DNA of 64,000 bases from contig NW_003314325.1 of assembly GCF_000143415.4 (NCBI RefSeq), positions 214,149-278,148 on the forward strand, read 5' to 3'. The notes under the pieces are model-generated. The model saw only the letters and a list, made by a program, of their open reading frames with translations, was not told the DNA's origin and searched no databases. This DNA comes from Selaginella moellendorffii (lineage: Eukaryota > Streptophyta > Lycopodiopsida > Selaginellales > Selaginellaceae). This document shows positions 1 through 9,403 of the stretch, piece after piece; the stretch's first letter is position 1; each line of letters begins with the position of its first letter. Position numbers and translations under genes: made by a program.

Positions 1-500
1 CTTGGGAGAAGAGCAGCATACCCAGTGCTGACCATGCCTGGATGGCCAAGTCGTACACGTAGCCAGTGTGCCCCATGATATTGGACTGCTGCATGACCAA
101 CTTGAAGAAACCATTGGCATCGTCTAGAAACATCATCTGTTTGTATGGAGTGCTGGTATCTCTGTCCACTCCTAGGTGACCAGTAAATTGTAATTATTGA
201 GTGCTTGTATAAGGGAAAGCAGCGGATGCATACAAGGCTGCCAGAGGAGGCCACAACTCTACCATAATTTACAAAGGGTATCTTGAGCTCTCCAGTGGAG
301 ATCCTAAGGCATAGCAGCACTTGAACTTAGGGGAGTTTGTCACGATCCGGGAGGGGGGAGCTCTCTAACAGGTGGTGAAACGTTGCGAAGTTGATGATCC
401 ACGACTTAAAAACCACAGAGCAACCTAACAGTGTGGCCAGGTCCAAAAAGCTCAAAATCCTCTCCAATGTATCATCCTCGGTGATGAACTTCAGCCTGCC
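1..500 (-). pseudogene. probable F-box protein remnant (partial, left edge)
   Basis: On the minus strand about 340-500 reads as an F-box-like stretch (acidic start, then LERILSFLDLATLL and VFKSW), and about 1-173 continues with a frame containing YDLAIQAW, as in the repeats that follow plant F-boxes. The two parts are separated by stops or a poorly defined intron, with a possible acceptor CACCTAG near 174. No ATG precedes the F-box. I see a broken or edge-truncated F-box/kelch-type protein, which in family terms would be an SCF ubiquitin-ligase substrate adaptor. The assignment rests on short motifs only; an unrelated exon is possible. Confidence 0.35.
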
Positions 501-570
501 TAAAAATCCTTGACCCGAGCTTCAAAAGTCAAATAGTTTTATTGACTTTATATACTTCCGTTAAATCTTA

Positions 571-2554
571 ATGCTTATTACTGGACGTTATCCTTCGTAT
601 TGGAAGGAGAATGGCGCCCAAGCAAGGGTAGTCCTCGAGGGCAAACCAAGGGCTTCTCGTCTCAGGTAAGAAGGCGCTAGGGTTTCACATTCTCTAGGTC
701 GCGAGATCGTGAGTTTACTCCTTGTTCCTGTGGCGCAGCGATCCATTGGCTCCTCCGCGGAAGATTTTGAGCTTCCTCGCGACATGCGCGCCAGGGCTGG
801 AGGCTGTGGTAGCAGCCGAGCTCCAGGCCCCGGCCATCCGAGCCGCGAATGTGGCAATCGCGGAGAGTGGCGGCGCCGTGTTCTTCTCTGGGACTTGGAT
901 TGTGGCATTCAATGCCATTCTCTGGTTGCGCTGCGGATCGAGGGTGATGCATCTCATTGCCAGCGCCAATCTTCCATGGGCCGATGCAATCGGGATTGAT
1001 CCAGTCTATCAATTTGTCAGGCAATGCTCAAACGCTTTATATTTTCTTCTTTCTTCCTTTGTTTGCTTTCATGGATACAAGCTTTATTCTTTTCTATGGA
1101 GATTTGTTTCGCGTTTGAGATACATCTTCCTTTTGCTTTCTGGTTGCTAAGCCTAACGTTTTTTCTCTTGTTTAAATCAGATATGCAGTGCATTGGAAAA
1201 GATTTCTTGCGAGCAATGACGACGGTCACAAAAGGTTCCGGAGTTTTTCAGTGGAATGTAGGGTCCGGGACTGTACGAGAAGGTCTGTATCCTTGTACGC
1301 TCCAAGAAAAGCCAACGCTGCCATCAATGATGCTCTCGACTTGGAGTTTAATCCCGACGTACTCGAGCCTCATCTCAAGGAACCAGCTGAAGTTCCACTC
1401 TTTTTACTCATACACAAGGACAAGGCCAGGCTCTACAGAGACATGAGCTCGGACCTCGGTGAAAGAAGCTACAAAGAAGTCCTGGACAAGACAAGCTTGC
1501 CTGGAGAGATTGCCGCAGGAGTTTTGACACTGGCCGGGTGGAACTATGCAGTCCCAGGATTTGGAGAGATCAATCGAAACGCTCCAACCGTGCTGCTGGA
1601 TCCAATGTGTGGTTGCGGAACGCTCCTGGTCGAGGCAGCTCTCATGTCTTCCAACACTGCTCCGGGGCTCCTATGCAAAAGCTGGCCTTTCACGGTTCGT
1701 TTTTCATCATCTTAGTTCCTTTGGACGTTAAGTTCTAACTTCGACATGTCTAGGACTGGCATGACTTTGACGAGGAACTCTGGCAAGAGTGCCGCGCCAG
1801 AGCTTCAGCTGCCATGCTCGCGGTTCCATCCAGTCACAAGTTTTTGGGGAACGACAGGGATCAAAAAGTGATCTCGGCGTGTGCTCGAGCCGCGGAGCGT
1901 GCTGGAGTTGCACACTTGCTCCAACTTAGCAGTCAAGACTTTGTGCAGTACGAGCCTCCAACCCGTCCATCGCTGGTGGTGGTCAATCCTCCGTGGGAAA
2001 GCAAAGAAAGAACGACGTAAGTGAAAGCTTTCCTTTATTCTTTTTTTGCAAAGCTCCTTTATCTTTTTTTTTTCTTTTTTTTTTTCCAGCTTGATTCCAC
2101 CTTTTTTTTTCCTTTCGTCTCTAGTTTTCTTTTTCTTTTTTTCTTCCTTTTTTTTTTCTTTCGTCCTTCATCTTTCCTTCTAGTCCACCATTTTTTTCTT
2201 TATTTTTTCTTCCTTGCTCTGAATTCGATGTTTGGTCCTTTTCTTTTCTCTCGAGATTGATCTCTTCCGATAATTCCCTCTTTCCGCGAGCTCACTTCAT
2301 TTTTTAAAAAAACTTTTTTGCCTTCTTGCAGGACTTTGGTTCCAACGTTTTCGGAGCTGGGCAGATTTTTGAGGCGCCACTGTCGTGAAACCGATGCCTA
2401 CGTCTTGAGTGGCAGTCGCCTTCTCGCGAGCAACATGAGGCTAAAGGCGGACGTCAATTGGCCGATTAAAATTCAAGGCCTCCATTTTCGACTGTGCCAC
2501 TATTACATTCTTCCAAAAAAGCGCAAGGATCAGGCTGCGCCACAGGGCACTTGA
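571..2554 (+). CDS. RlmL-like THUMP/UPF0020 RNA methyltransferase, 5 exons
   Basis: Predicted SAM-dependent RNA guanine-N2 methyltransferase of the RlmL/UPF0020 group. Exons: 571-665, 739-1020, 1181-1694, 1754-2016, 2332-2554, giving 458 aa. The N-terminal LATCAPGLEAVV resembles the start of RlmL, followed by a ferredoxin-like/THUMP region. GERSYKE precedes the Rossmann fold. SAM motif DPMCGCGT lies near residue 266 and the catalytic motif NPPW near 375 (the family has NPPF/Y/W). Intron 2 is GC-AG (CAG|GCAATG at 1021). Start choice is open: ATG571 uses a strong donor (CAG|GTAAG at 666), while ATG611 with a weak donor at 628 is also in phase (432 aa) and fits a TATA-like TTTATATAC at 547-555 better. 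Intron 4 has a very T-rich stretch. Organelle or cytosol location cannot be told. Confidence 0.85.
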
Positions 2555-2612
2555 CACGTTCCACAGAAACGTGTTGACACGTGTCCATCTGGGAGATTGA
2601 CACGTCATGTGG
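2551..2612. promoter_or_regulatory. cluster of three TTGACACGT boxes
   Basis: Starting at the stop codon of the methyltransferase gene, TGACACGT occurs at about 2553, 2573 and 2598; the middle one extends to the G-box ACACGTGT. ACGT cores of this kind are known bZIP/bHLH (ABRE, G-box) sites in plants. They could serve the downstream gene whose ATG is at 3404, but they lie in or near the 3' UTR of the upstream gene. Function is inferred. The remaining 2613-3403 is intergenic plus the 5' UTR of the next gene, with a telo-box-like TTAGGGTTT near 2887. Confidence 0.4.
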
Positions 2613-3403
2613 CTGCCGCTTGCGTGTATGTAGAGCGAATCTTTGAATATGCCTGGGGATTATTCGGTTTCTTACCGTACACTGTTTTTCCGCTAAATTT
2701 GGATCGTCATTTTGAGCCATACACCTGAAAAGAACACAAAAGAAAGAAGAACGCATTGGCTCGCGAAAAGCTGTGGTGCTCTTCTTCCGGATTTGCGGGG
2801 ATGCTTGCGCGCTGGGATCAATCGCTCGATCTATCTCCTCCATAGCCGATCTAGGTGACGATTCCATCCATTTGGGGCGACCTAAATTAGGGTTTTTGAC
2901 CTAGTGGCTTCGTCCCCGGAGGAAGGGAGGGTTTGTGAGCGCCGGCAACGACGCAGCGGTTTGAGCGAGCATCCAGCGCCAGGAGAATTCGTGTTCTTTC
3001 GAAAAAAATTTCCCCTTCTTTTCACTCTTGGTGTGAGATCTTTCCCTCTTTCTTTTGTCTTTTTCTTTCGTTTTTTTTTTTCTTCGTTCTCTAGCGGCGC
3101 TGGCTCTTGGGGACGAGCCCAGCGATTCTTCTCGGGAGAGTCTTGGGGAATTTGAGCAGGGGGAAGGAATTTAGGCACAGGCAGGGCAGGGGGAAATTTT
3201 TTCCAGGGGAGATTTTCGCTCCATGGGAGGGAATTTCTCCGCGGCGATTGATGGATTGGGTCTCTGGCAGGGCTAGGAGGATTTGCTCGCTGGGTCGGGC
3301 TCGATGGAGCAATGCCAGTGGTGAATTCCTGGCGCTAGGGTGAATCTTTTGGGAGGTTTTCGCCCGGGCATTGGAAGAAAGCCTATAATGGTCTGTTCTA
3401 GGC

Positions 3404-5528
3404 ATGGAAAGAACTGAGCCATCTCTGGTGCCAGAATGGCTCAAGGGTGTTGGAAGTGGCTCCTCGGCGCATCACCAAGGTAGCTATACCGACTTTAAGA
3501 GAAAGATGGAAACGTTCTAACGCTTTTCTTCTTTTTTATTTCTGTCTAGATGATGGTCAGAGGCAAAGATTATCACAGCATAGCGAACAAGAGTCTCCAC
3601 GCTACTCTGCGTACGTACCACCGAGAAGAATAACCATTCCAGAGCGTCACCAAGTCGACAAGGATTCTTACACTGGTAGCCGTGTCTATCCCAACTTTTC
3701 TCGGACGCCATCGTCGTATCGAGGCGACCACCATCGGGGTGATTGGGATTCGGATAGGGAGAGGGAGAGGGATAGGGAGAGAGCAGCGACTAGTTTTTTG
3801 AGCGACGGGAAGGACAGGGATGATCGTGCAAATGGTCGCTGGCCCGGACCGGGGAGGCTACTAGATCAAGAGTTTCCACTTCGACGTCCACACAGTGTAG
3901 GGAATTCTGGTAGGCTAGCGGAGAATGGAGAGAAGAGGTTTGTCAGCGATAGCAGTAGCAGCAGCAGCAGCAAACTCGCAGGCCCCGTACCAAAGGCTGC
4001 CTTTGAGCGGCATTTTCCATCGCTTGGTGCTCAGGAGAAGGTTTACTCGAGCCTCGGCAATGTGTCCGTGTTGAGCCCCCGTCACCTTTGGCAACACTCT
4101 CGGACCGGTGTTGGTCTGGACTCGGATAGTCGCTCCAGCCTCGTGGAGCCCAACGGCGTCGCTCCCAGTGCTACGTCCGGGACGCCAAAGATGGCTGAAG
4201 CTCTAGCTCACAATCCTCCTCGAGTCAGAACTCCACCACAGGTATGTATTCTTTTTTGCTTTTCGGTATTTTCTTTTCCTTGCCTTTCTTTTCATTTTTT
4301 TCTTTCTTTTTCTAATTGCTTGTCACTTTTTTGAGTTGCAGCAATCTACAGAAACCAGGCTGGAAGAACTGGCTCTCAAACAGTCCAGGCAGCTTGTGCC
4401 GATGATTCCAAAGACGGTAAGTGAAACCTTTTTTATTTTGTTCCTCCTCGTTCGCTCTTCTAACGGGATTTACTCTTTGCAGGCTCTTAACTCTCGGGAC
4501 AAAGCCAAGCCAAAGCTGACAAGCCTGGTGTCCCCTAGCACACCAAAGATCGCTCAAGCTCCGAGCAGCCCCATGCTTAGACAACCTCCTCCGATACGCG
4601 TCGAAACTCCAAAGACTCCCCAGAGCAAGCTTCACGTCCTCAAGCCCGGGGTGGCGATTCCAGAGACCGCTCCAGCCGCGAGCTCAGTTGGCCGAACTCC
4701 AACTGCCGGCGCGAACTCCACTGCTCCTCGCAAGCTGAAGCAGCTGCTAGATCGCCGGGCCGTCCCGATACCTCCGCTCTCCGCCAGCGCCGGGGGAGCC
4801 GACGCGAGCCGAGCTCGAAACAGCAAAGAGAACGGCGTCACCGAAGACAAGAGGCTCCAGGCACAGGCTCAGAACCGAAGCGACTTTTACAACGCTATCC
4901 GGAGGAAGGCCGCCGGCGCAGGAGGAAGCAGTAGCAAGCCGGAGGAGAAGAGCAGCAGTGGCGACTCCAACGGCGGCGGTGGTGGTGCCGGGAATGGCCG
5001 TGACAGGGAGCTGGAAGATGAAACGCAGGATGGTGGTGAAAGTCCGCCGGTGGCGGAGGTGGATCATCGCCGCCACCACCCGGCTCCCACCGCTTATCTC
5101 GATAACGACGACAATGCTGCCAATGGCGTGAAGAGCGAGCACTCGATCAAGGACGTTGTTGGTGGCTCCGAGGAGGAGGAAGCGGCATTTTTGAGATCGC
5201 TCGGGTGGGAGGAGGATGGCGACGCCGAGGGAGGAGAGGGGCTGACCGAGGAGGAGATTAGTGCATTTTATCGAGAGGTAAAGCTGGTGTTTTCGAGTTG
5301 TTTTCGTTGTTTTAACTCTGGAAGTTTGCTCTCTTTGTTTTGCAGCATATGAGGTCGATGAGTAGCTCCCCTCTGAGCAGCCGGATACATAACAGGCTCC
5401 AGAATGCCGTGCTTCGATCTAGCGGAGGAATCAACGGGGTTTCGGCTGGAATCAGCTCGTCCGACTCGGAGTCCGACGGCGAAGTCCGCGCCGCCAACAA
5501 TGTTCTCGCGTCGAGACTCGTGGGATGA
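3404..5528 (+). CDS. vasculin-like nuclear protein, 5 exons
   Basis: Exons 3404-3479, 3550-4241, 4342-4416, 4483-5277 and 5346-5528 join in phase to 606 aa. The start ATGGAAAGAACTGAG begins MERTEPSLVPEWLKG, a typical plant N-terminus of this family. The protein is mostly disordered: an Arg/Asp/Glu run near residue 105-130, a poly-Ser run, the motif HFPSLG near 180, Pro/Thr-rich middle and Gly/Ser runs. Near 510-545 comes EEEAAFLRSLGWEE...LTEEEISAFYRE, which resembles the C-terminal core of vasculin (GPBP1), a GC-rich-promoter binding protein. Role in transcription is therefore a family-based guess; the plant homologues are uncharacterised as far as I know. The last exon has a degenerate copy at about 7424-7590. 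Confidence 0.75.
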
Positions 5529-6087
5529 TAATTGGTGACAACGAAAAGAAGGATGGCAGTCACACGGAGGAGGAGTCGATCACTCTCGGAGTTCTAAAGG
5601 TTTTTTTTTTTGTTTTGGCTGGAAGATGTCGTGTACAGGCATGGATGGAGGAGGAAGAAGGAAAAATTAAACAAGGATTTGCCGTTCTTCAAGAGGTAAC
5701 GAGGAAAGAAAAAGTGAGAGAAGAGAGAAGTTGTGGGATGTCTTTGACCACTCTGGAAGCAAAGAAAATTTTTTTATTACTATGATCCATGGAAGTGTTC
5801 CAAAGTCATAGCCTTGTTGTCGTAATGTTCTTGGGTAACTTCATGTTTTTGTCTCTATAAAAGATCTCAAAAAGATGAGAAGAGTTTTATGTTCTTGGGT
5901 TAACTTGTACCAAAAAAAGTCTCTAAAAGGTACCCAAAAAAAGGTGAGAAGAAAGAGTTTCGATTGACTTTAGCGAACATTGTACAAGTAATCGAAAGTG
6001 AGATCAAATCCATCGATCCATTCACGGGATCACTCCCGGGTCAGTGAAAAAGGAACTCCTCTCTTTTCTCTTTTTCTCTTTTTCTTG

Positions 6088-6386
6088 TCACTGGAGTGGC
6101 AAGTTGCTATGGGCAGTGTTCTTGGTGTCAGGATTGGAGACGTCGCTGGTCGAGATTTGGAGTTCTCTTTCATCCTCGATCTCGATTCTTTCGTTCTGCA
6201 GCGATCGATCCAGCTAAAGATCAAACGAGGCAACGAGAGGAGAGAAAAACCAAAAGAGTGTACCTGCGATTCTTTGAGTGAGGAGAATAATGTGATCGCT
6301 GTCGCAGCTGCTATTCCAAAGACTGGCGCGAGGGCTTTGGCCATGTCCATGTCTGCTTGTTTCTGTTCAAGCGATGACCTTACCAT
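6088..6386 (-). CDS. 76-aa single-span membrane protein, copy A
   Basis: Two exons on the minus strand: 6264-6386 and 6088-6195, with a 68-bp GT-AG intron (GTACAC...TGCAG). The first ATG after the TATA box (at 6386, context CAGGATGG) opens a 76-aa frame; a second in-frame start at 6350 would give 64 aa. Residues about 17-37 (AKALAPVFGIAAATAITLF) form one hydrophobic segment, followed by a charged, Ser/Asn-rich tail ending NLPLQ. Copy B at 8049-8351 keeps the same start, splice sites, length and stop. I do not recognise the family. Both halves are too short to stand out as ordinary ORFs, so the gene is easily missed. Confidence 0.6.
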
Positions 6387-6604
6387 CCTGGATTTTGAGT
6401 ATCGATCGATAACTTAACGGGAAGAAGATAGAAAGGACTCTACCTTTCTCGACTAACTGGAAATGCCCAAAACACGAGCTCGATCGATCGATGAGCGACG
6501 AGACTTATGATTCCACTCCACAAAATTCCCCTTCTTTGCTTGCAGGAGAGAAAAAATGAAATCCACCTACACACAAGAGAAGTGTTCTTCAGTTTAGTCG
6601 GGCT

Positions 6605-6670
6605 TATATATACAAGCGCGGGCCGCTGAATGAGACGAGGCCACCTGTGCATCTGCGACGTCGACACGTG
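6605..6670 (-). promoter_or_regulatory. TATA box and G-box of small gene copy A
   Basis: TATATATA at 6605-6612 and the palindrome CACGTG at 6665-6670 (within GACACGTG) lie upstream of the minus-strand gene, about 220 and 280 bp before its ATG. Both elements and their order are kept in copy B, although surrounding bases and spacing changed. Confidence 0.5.
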
Positions 6671-6860
6671 TTTGATATTTTATGCAGTTACTGGGGGAGA
6701 TTCTTCTACCATGTCAAACTCAGAGGAAAACAAAACAACTAATATTAAGCATTAGAGCAATTAAAATCTAGGAAATTAGACTTGAATTTGGCAATCAAGC
6801 GGCCTCTTTATTTTGGGCAGCAAAGCAAACATTGTCTAAATAGCACAGTAGTGTTTTTAT

Positions 6861-7423
6861 CCATTACTGACGCTTTGATTTCTTCCGAATGTTGTCCTTT
6901 TACATTACAATATATTACTTCAGCACCATATTTCCAACTGAATCAACTACTGCAAAGCCAAAGTTGCTTGGTTTACTGCCACGATGGCAAGAGGTCAATA
7001 TTATTAGACCCTTTATTAGTCCCTCTTGTTCAAGTGTCCTTGCTTTTGGGATGATAGTGCAGTATCAAGCTGTGCTGCCCTGACAAAAGACCTCTCAAGT
7101 CCACTCTGAGTGCTAGTACAAGAAAACATATACTGTAAGAATGACTACCTGAGAAAGGGGAAACCACTTAGGGTGGAGGTCTGGACTTGATCGTGGTTTC
7201 TATATGAACTTTCATTGCCATGCATCTATAGTTCGCCTCAGTGTTCTTCACATTCTCTCTGGGCTCCAAAGTTCACTAACGTACCAGGTGCGCCAAGTAC
7301 AGAGCTACAGGTTGCGAATTCGTGGTGAGGCACCCTGATAGCTATAGGCTCTACTCATGTCAAAGGCTTCTGCTCGTCATATACAGCGTTTATGAATCGT
7401 GGTGAGTTTTGAGATCGCTCCGC
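6861..7423. other. unique spacer between duplicated blocks
   Basis: No homology to the flanking copies and no convincing coding region. Two short frames near 6889-7083 lack introns, motifs or relatives in the window. I see nothing functional here. Confidence 0.5.
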
Positions 7424-8048
7424 CGTGAGTAGCTCCGCTCTGAGCCGGATACATAACAGGCTCCAGAATGCCGTGCTTCGATCTAGCGGAGGAATCAACG
7501 GGTTTTCGGCTGGAATCAGTCGTCCGACTCGGAGTCTGATGGCGAAGTTCGCTCCGCCAACAATGTTCTCGCGTCGGGACTCGTGGGATGATAATTGGTG
7601 ACAACGCAAAGAAGGATGGCAGTCACACGGAGGAGTCGATCACTCTCGGAGTTTTAGAGGTTTTTTCGGTTTGGCTGGAAGATGTCGTGTACAGGCATGG
7701 ATGGAGGAAGAAGGAAGAATTAAACAAAACTTTGCCGTTCTTCAAGAGGTAACGAGGAAAGAAAGAATTAAAGCAGAGAGAAGTTGTGAGACGTCTTTGA
7801 CCAGGTGTGTTGTCGTAATGTTCTTGGGGTAACTTCCGACACAAAAAAGGTACTCAAAAAAAAAGTTTTTAAAGGTTCTTGTCTCTAAAGGTACCCAAAA
7901 TAAGGTGAGAAAAAAGAGTTTCGATTGACTTTGGCGAAGATTGTACAAGGAAAAGTAATCGAAAGTTAGATAAAAATCCAATCGATCCATTCACGGGATC
8001 ACTCCCCGGTCAGTGAAAAAAGAACTGCTCTCTTTTTCTCTTTTCTTG

Positions 8049-8351
8049 TCACTGGAGTGGCAAGTTGCTGTGCCCAGTGGTCTTGGTGTCTGGATTGGAG
8101 ACGTCTCTGGTCGAGATTTCGAGCTCTCCTTCATCCTCGACCTCGATTCTTTCGTTCTGCAGCAATCGATCCAGCTAAAGATCAATCAAACGAGGCAACG
8201 AGAGGAGAGAAAAACCAAAAGAGTGTACCTGGGATTCTTTGAGTGTCGAGAATAATGTGATCGCTGTCGCAGCTGCTATTCCAAAGACTGGCGCGAGGGC
8301 TTTGGCCATATCCATGTCTGCTTGTTTCCGTTCAAGCGGTGACCTTCCCAT
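8049..8351 (-). CDS. 76-aa single-span membrane protein, copy B
   Basis: Exons 8229-8351 and 8049-8156 with a 72-bp intron (GTACAC...TGCAG). The product has the same length as copy A and the identical hydrophobic core AKALAPVFGIAAATAITLF. Differences are concentrated at the extreme N-terminus and in the tail (for example IE to VE, RELQ to GELE, KNTA to KTTG). Neither copy has an indel or stop in coding sequence, while the intron and flanks do have indels. That supports coding, but amino-acid changes are not rarer than silent ones, so selection is not proven. Function unknown; topology suggests a small membrane-anchored peptide. Confidence 0.6.
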
Positions 8352-8554
8352 CCTTGATTTTGAGTATCGATCGAGAACTTTTAACGGGAAGAATGGAAAG
8401 GACTCTACCTTTCTCGACTGACTGGAAATGCCCAAAACACGTGCCGAGATTTATGATTCGACTCCACAAAAATCCCCTTCTTTGCTTGCTAGGAAAGAAA
8501 AAAATGAAATCCCACCAGCGCGTACAGGGGAAGTGTTCTTCAGTTTAGTCGGGC

Positions 8555-8643
8555 TTATATACAAGGGCGGGCCGACTTGAAGTTGAGGCGTGGATTAATG
8601 AGACGAGGCCACCTGTGTTCTGGATCTTCTATGCTGACACGTG
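8555..8643 (-). promoter_or_regulatory. TATA box and G-box of small gene copy B
   Basis: TTATATA at 8555-8561 and CACGTG at 8638-8643 (GACACGTGTG) sit upstream of the copy-B gene in the same order as in copy A. Confidence 0.5.
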
Positions 8644-8925
8644 TGCTGGATATTTATGTAGTTACTGGGAGATTCTTCTGCCACCATTCTTGAACATGTC
8701 AAACCCAGAAAAAACACGTGCCTAAACAACTTCTCAAAAGCTATAGCCGATTAGAGCAATCTCTATCCTAATTAATATTTAGGAAGTTATGCCCGCTTGA
8801 TTAGAGCAAATTCAATTGTATTAAATTAGAATGTCTACAGAATATTTGGGCAACAAACATTGTCTAAAGGCTAAGTATCTTAACAATGCTCAGGCCAATA
8901 GCACGGAGTGTTCTTTCTTATCCCA

Positions 8926-9403
8926 AGTCATACTAAGAAATAATGAGAACCACACACAAGCTTGTTTAGTGTTTTTATAATTTTTGTCTATAGAAGAATT
9001 TACTTGTCAACTATTTAGGAATTGCAAAAGGCAGGACCTTTTTTAAGCTCAGCTTCTTGAATTCGTAAAATTCCATGTAGATTAGTAAGCCTTTATTTTG
9101 AATAAATGAAAAAGATAGAAAAATTCAGAATATAATTTCTTATTATTATATAAAGTAAAAAAAGTAATTGGCCTGTTAAATTCAAATACAGCTAATACAA
9201 GCATATGAAATTATAATTTCTATTTAAACCTTTATCATCAAACTAAATTACTGACATTATTATCAATTAAGGTATTGATTGCATTAATTTACTTCTAAAG
9301 TCAAAAAACATCCAAAAAAGTCAAATAAATTTTTGCATTGGGAAGTCCGGTGATTGCTGAAATAAACTTTTTCCTCAAGCATCCCACAAAGATCAAGATC
9401 AAA
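8926..9403. other. AT-rich intergenic DNA upstream of the receptor kinase array
   Basis: No coding sequence seen. The last 70 bp contain ATTGGGAAGTCCGGTGATTG (9337-9356), an element found upstream of every kinase copy in the array. Confidence 0.5.

Larger units (their letters stand above)
5346..6860. repeat. tandem segmental duplication, copy A
   Basis: Starts in the last exon of the vasculin-like gene and runs through its 3' UTR and a small minus-strand gene to about 6860. It matches about 7424-8925 in the same order with roughly 90% identity and scattered indels. Landmarks present in both: AGGCTCCAGAATGCCGTGCT, the TCGATTGACTTTGGCGA-type stretch, the small gene, its TATA and G-box, and AACATTGTCTAAA near the end. 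Confidence 0.85.
7424..8925. repeat. tandem segmental duplication, copy B
   Basis: Second copy of 5346-6860. Its left end is a fragment of the last exon of the vasculin-like gene (about 7430-7590), which has lost frame through small deletions (for example AATCAGTCGTCC against AATCAGCTCGTCC) and so is a pseudo-exon. The rest carries the second small minus-strand gene with its promoter. Confidence 0.85.

Noticed and set aside
2021-2260. 79-codon Phe/Leu-rich open frame
   Set aside because: It is the T/C-rich intron 4 of the methyltransferase gene; good GT-AG borders at 2017 and 2331 rejoin the coding frame.
7355-7609. 84-aa minus frame in duplicated block B
   Set aside because: Antisense of the pseudo-exon copied from the vasculin-like gene; copy A has the same shadow.
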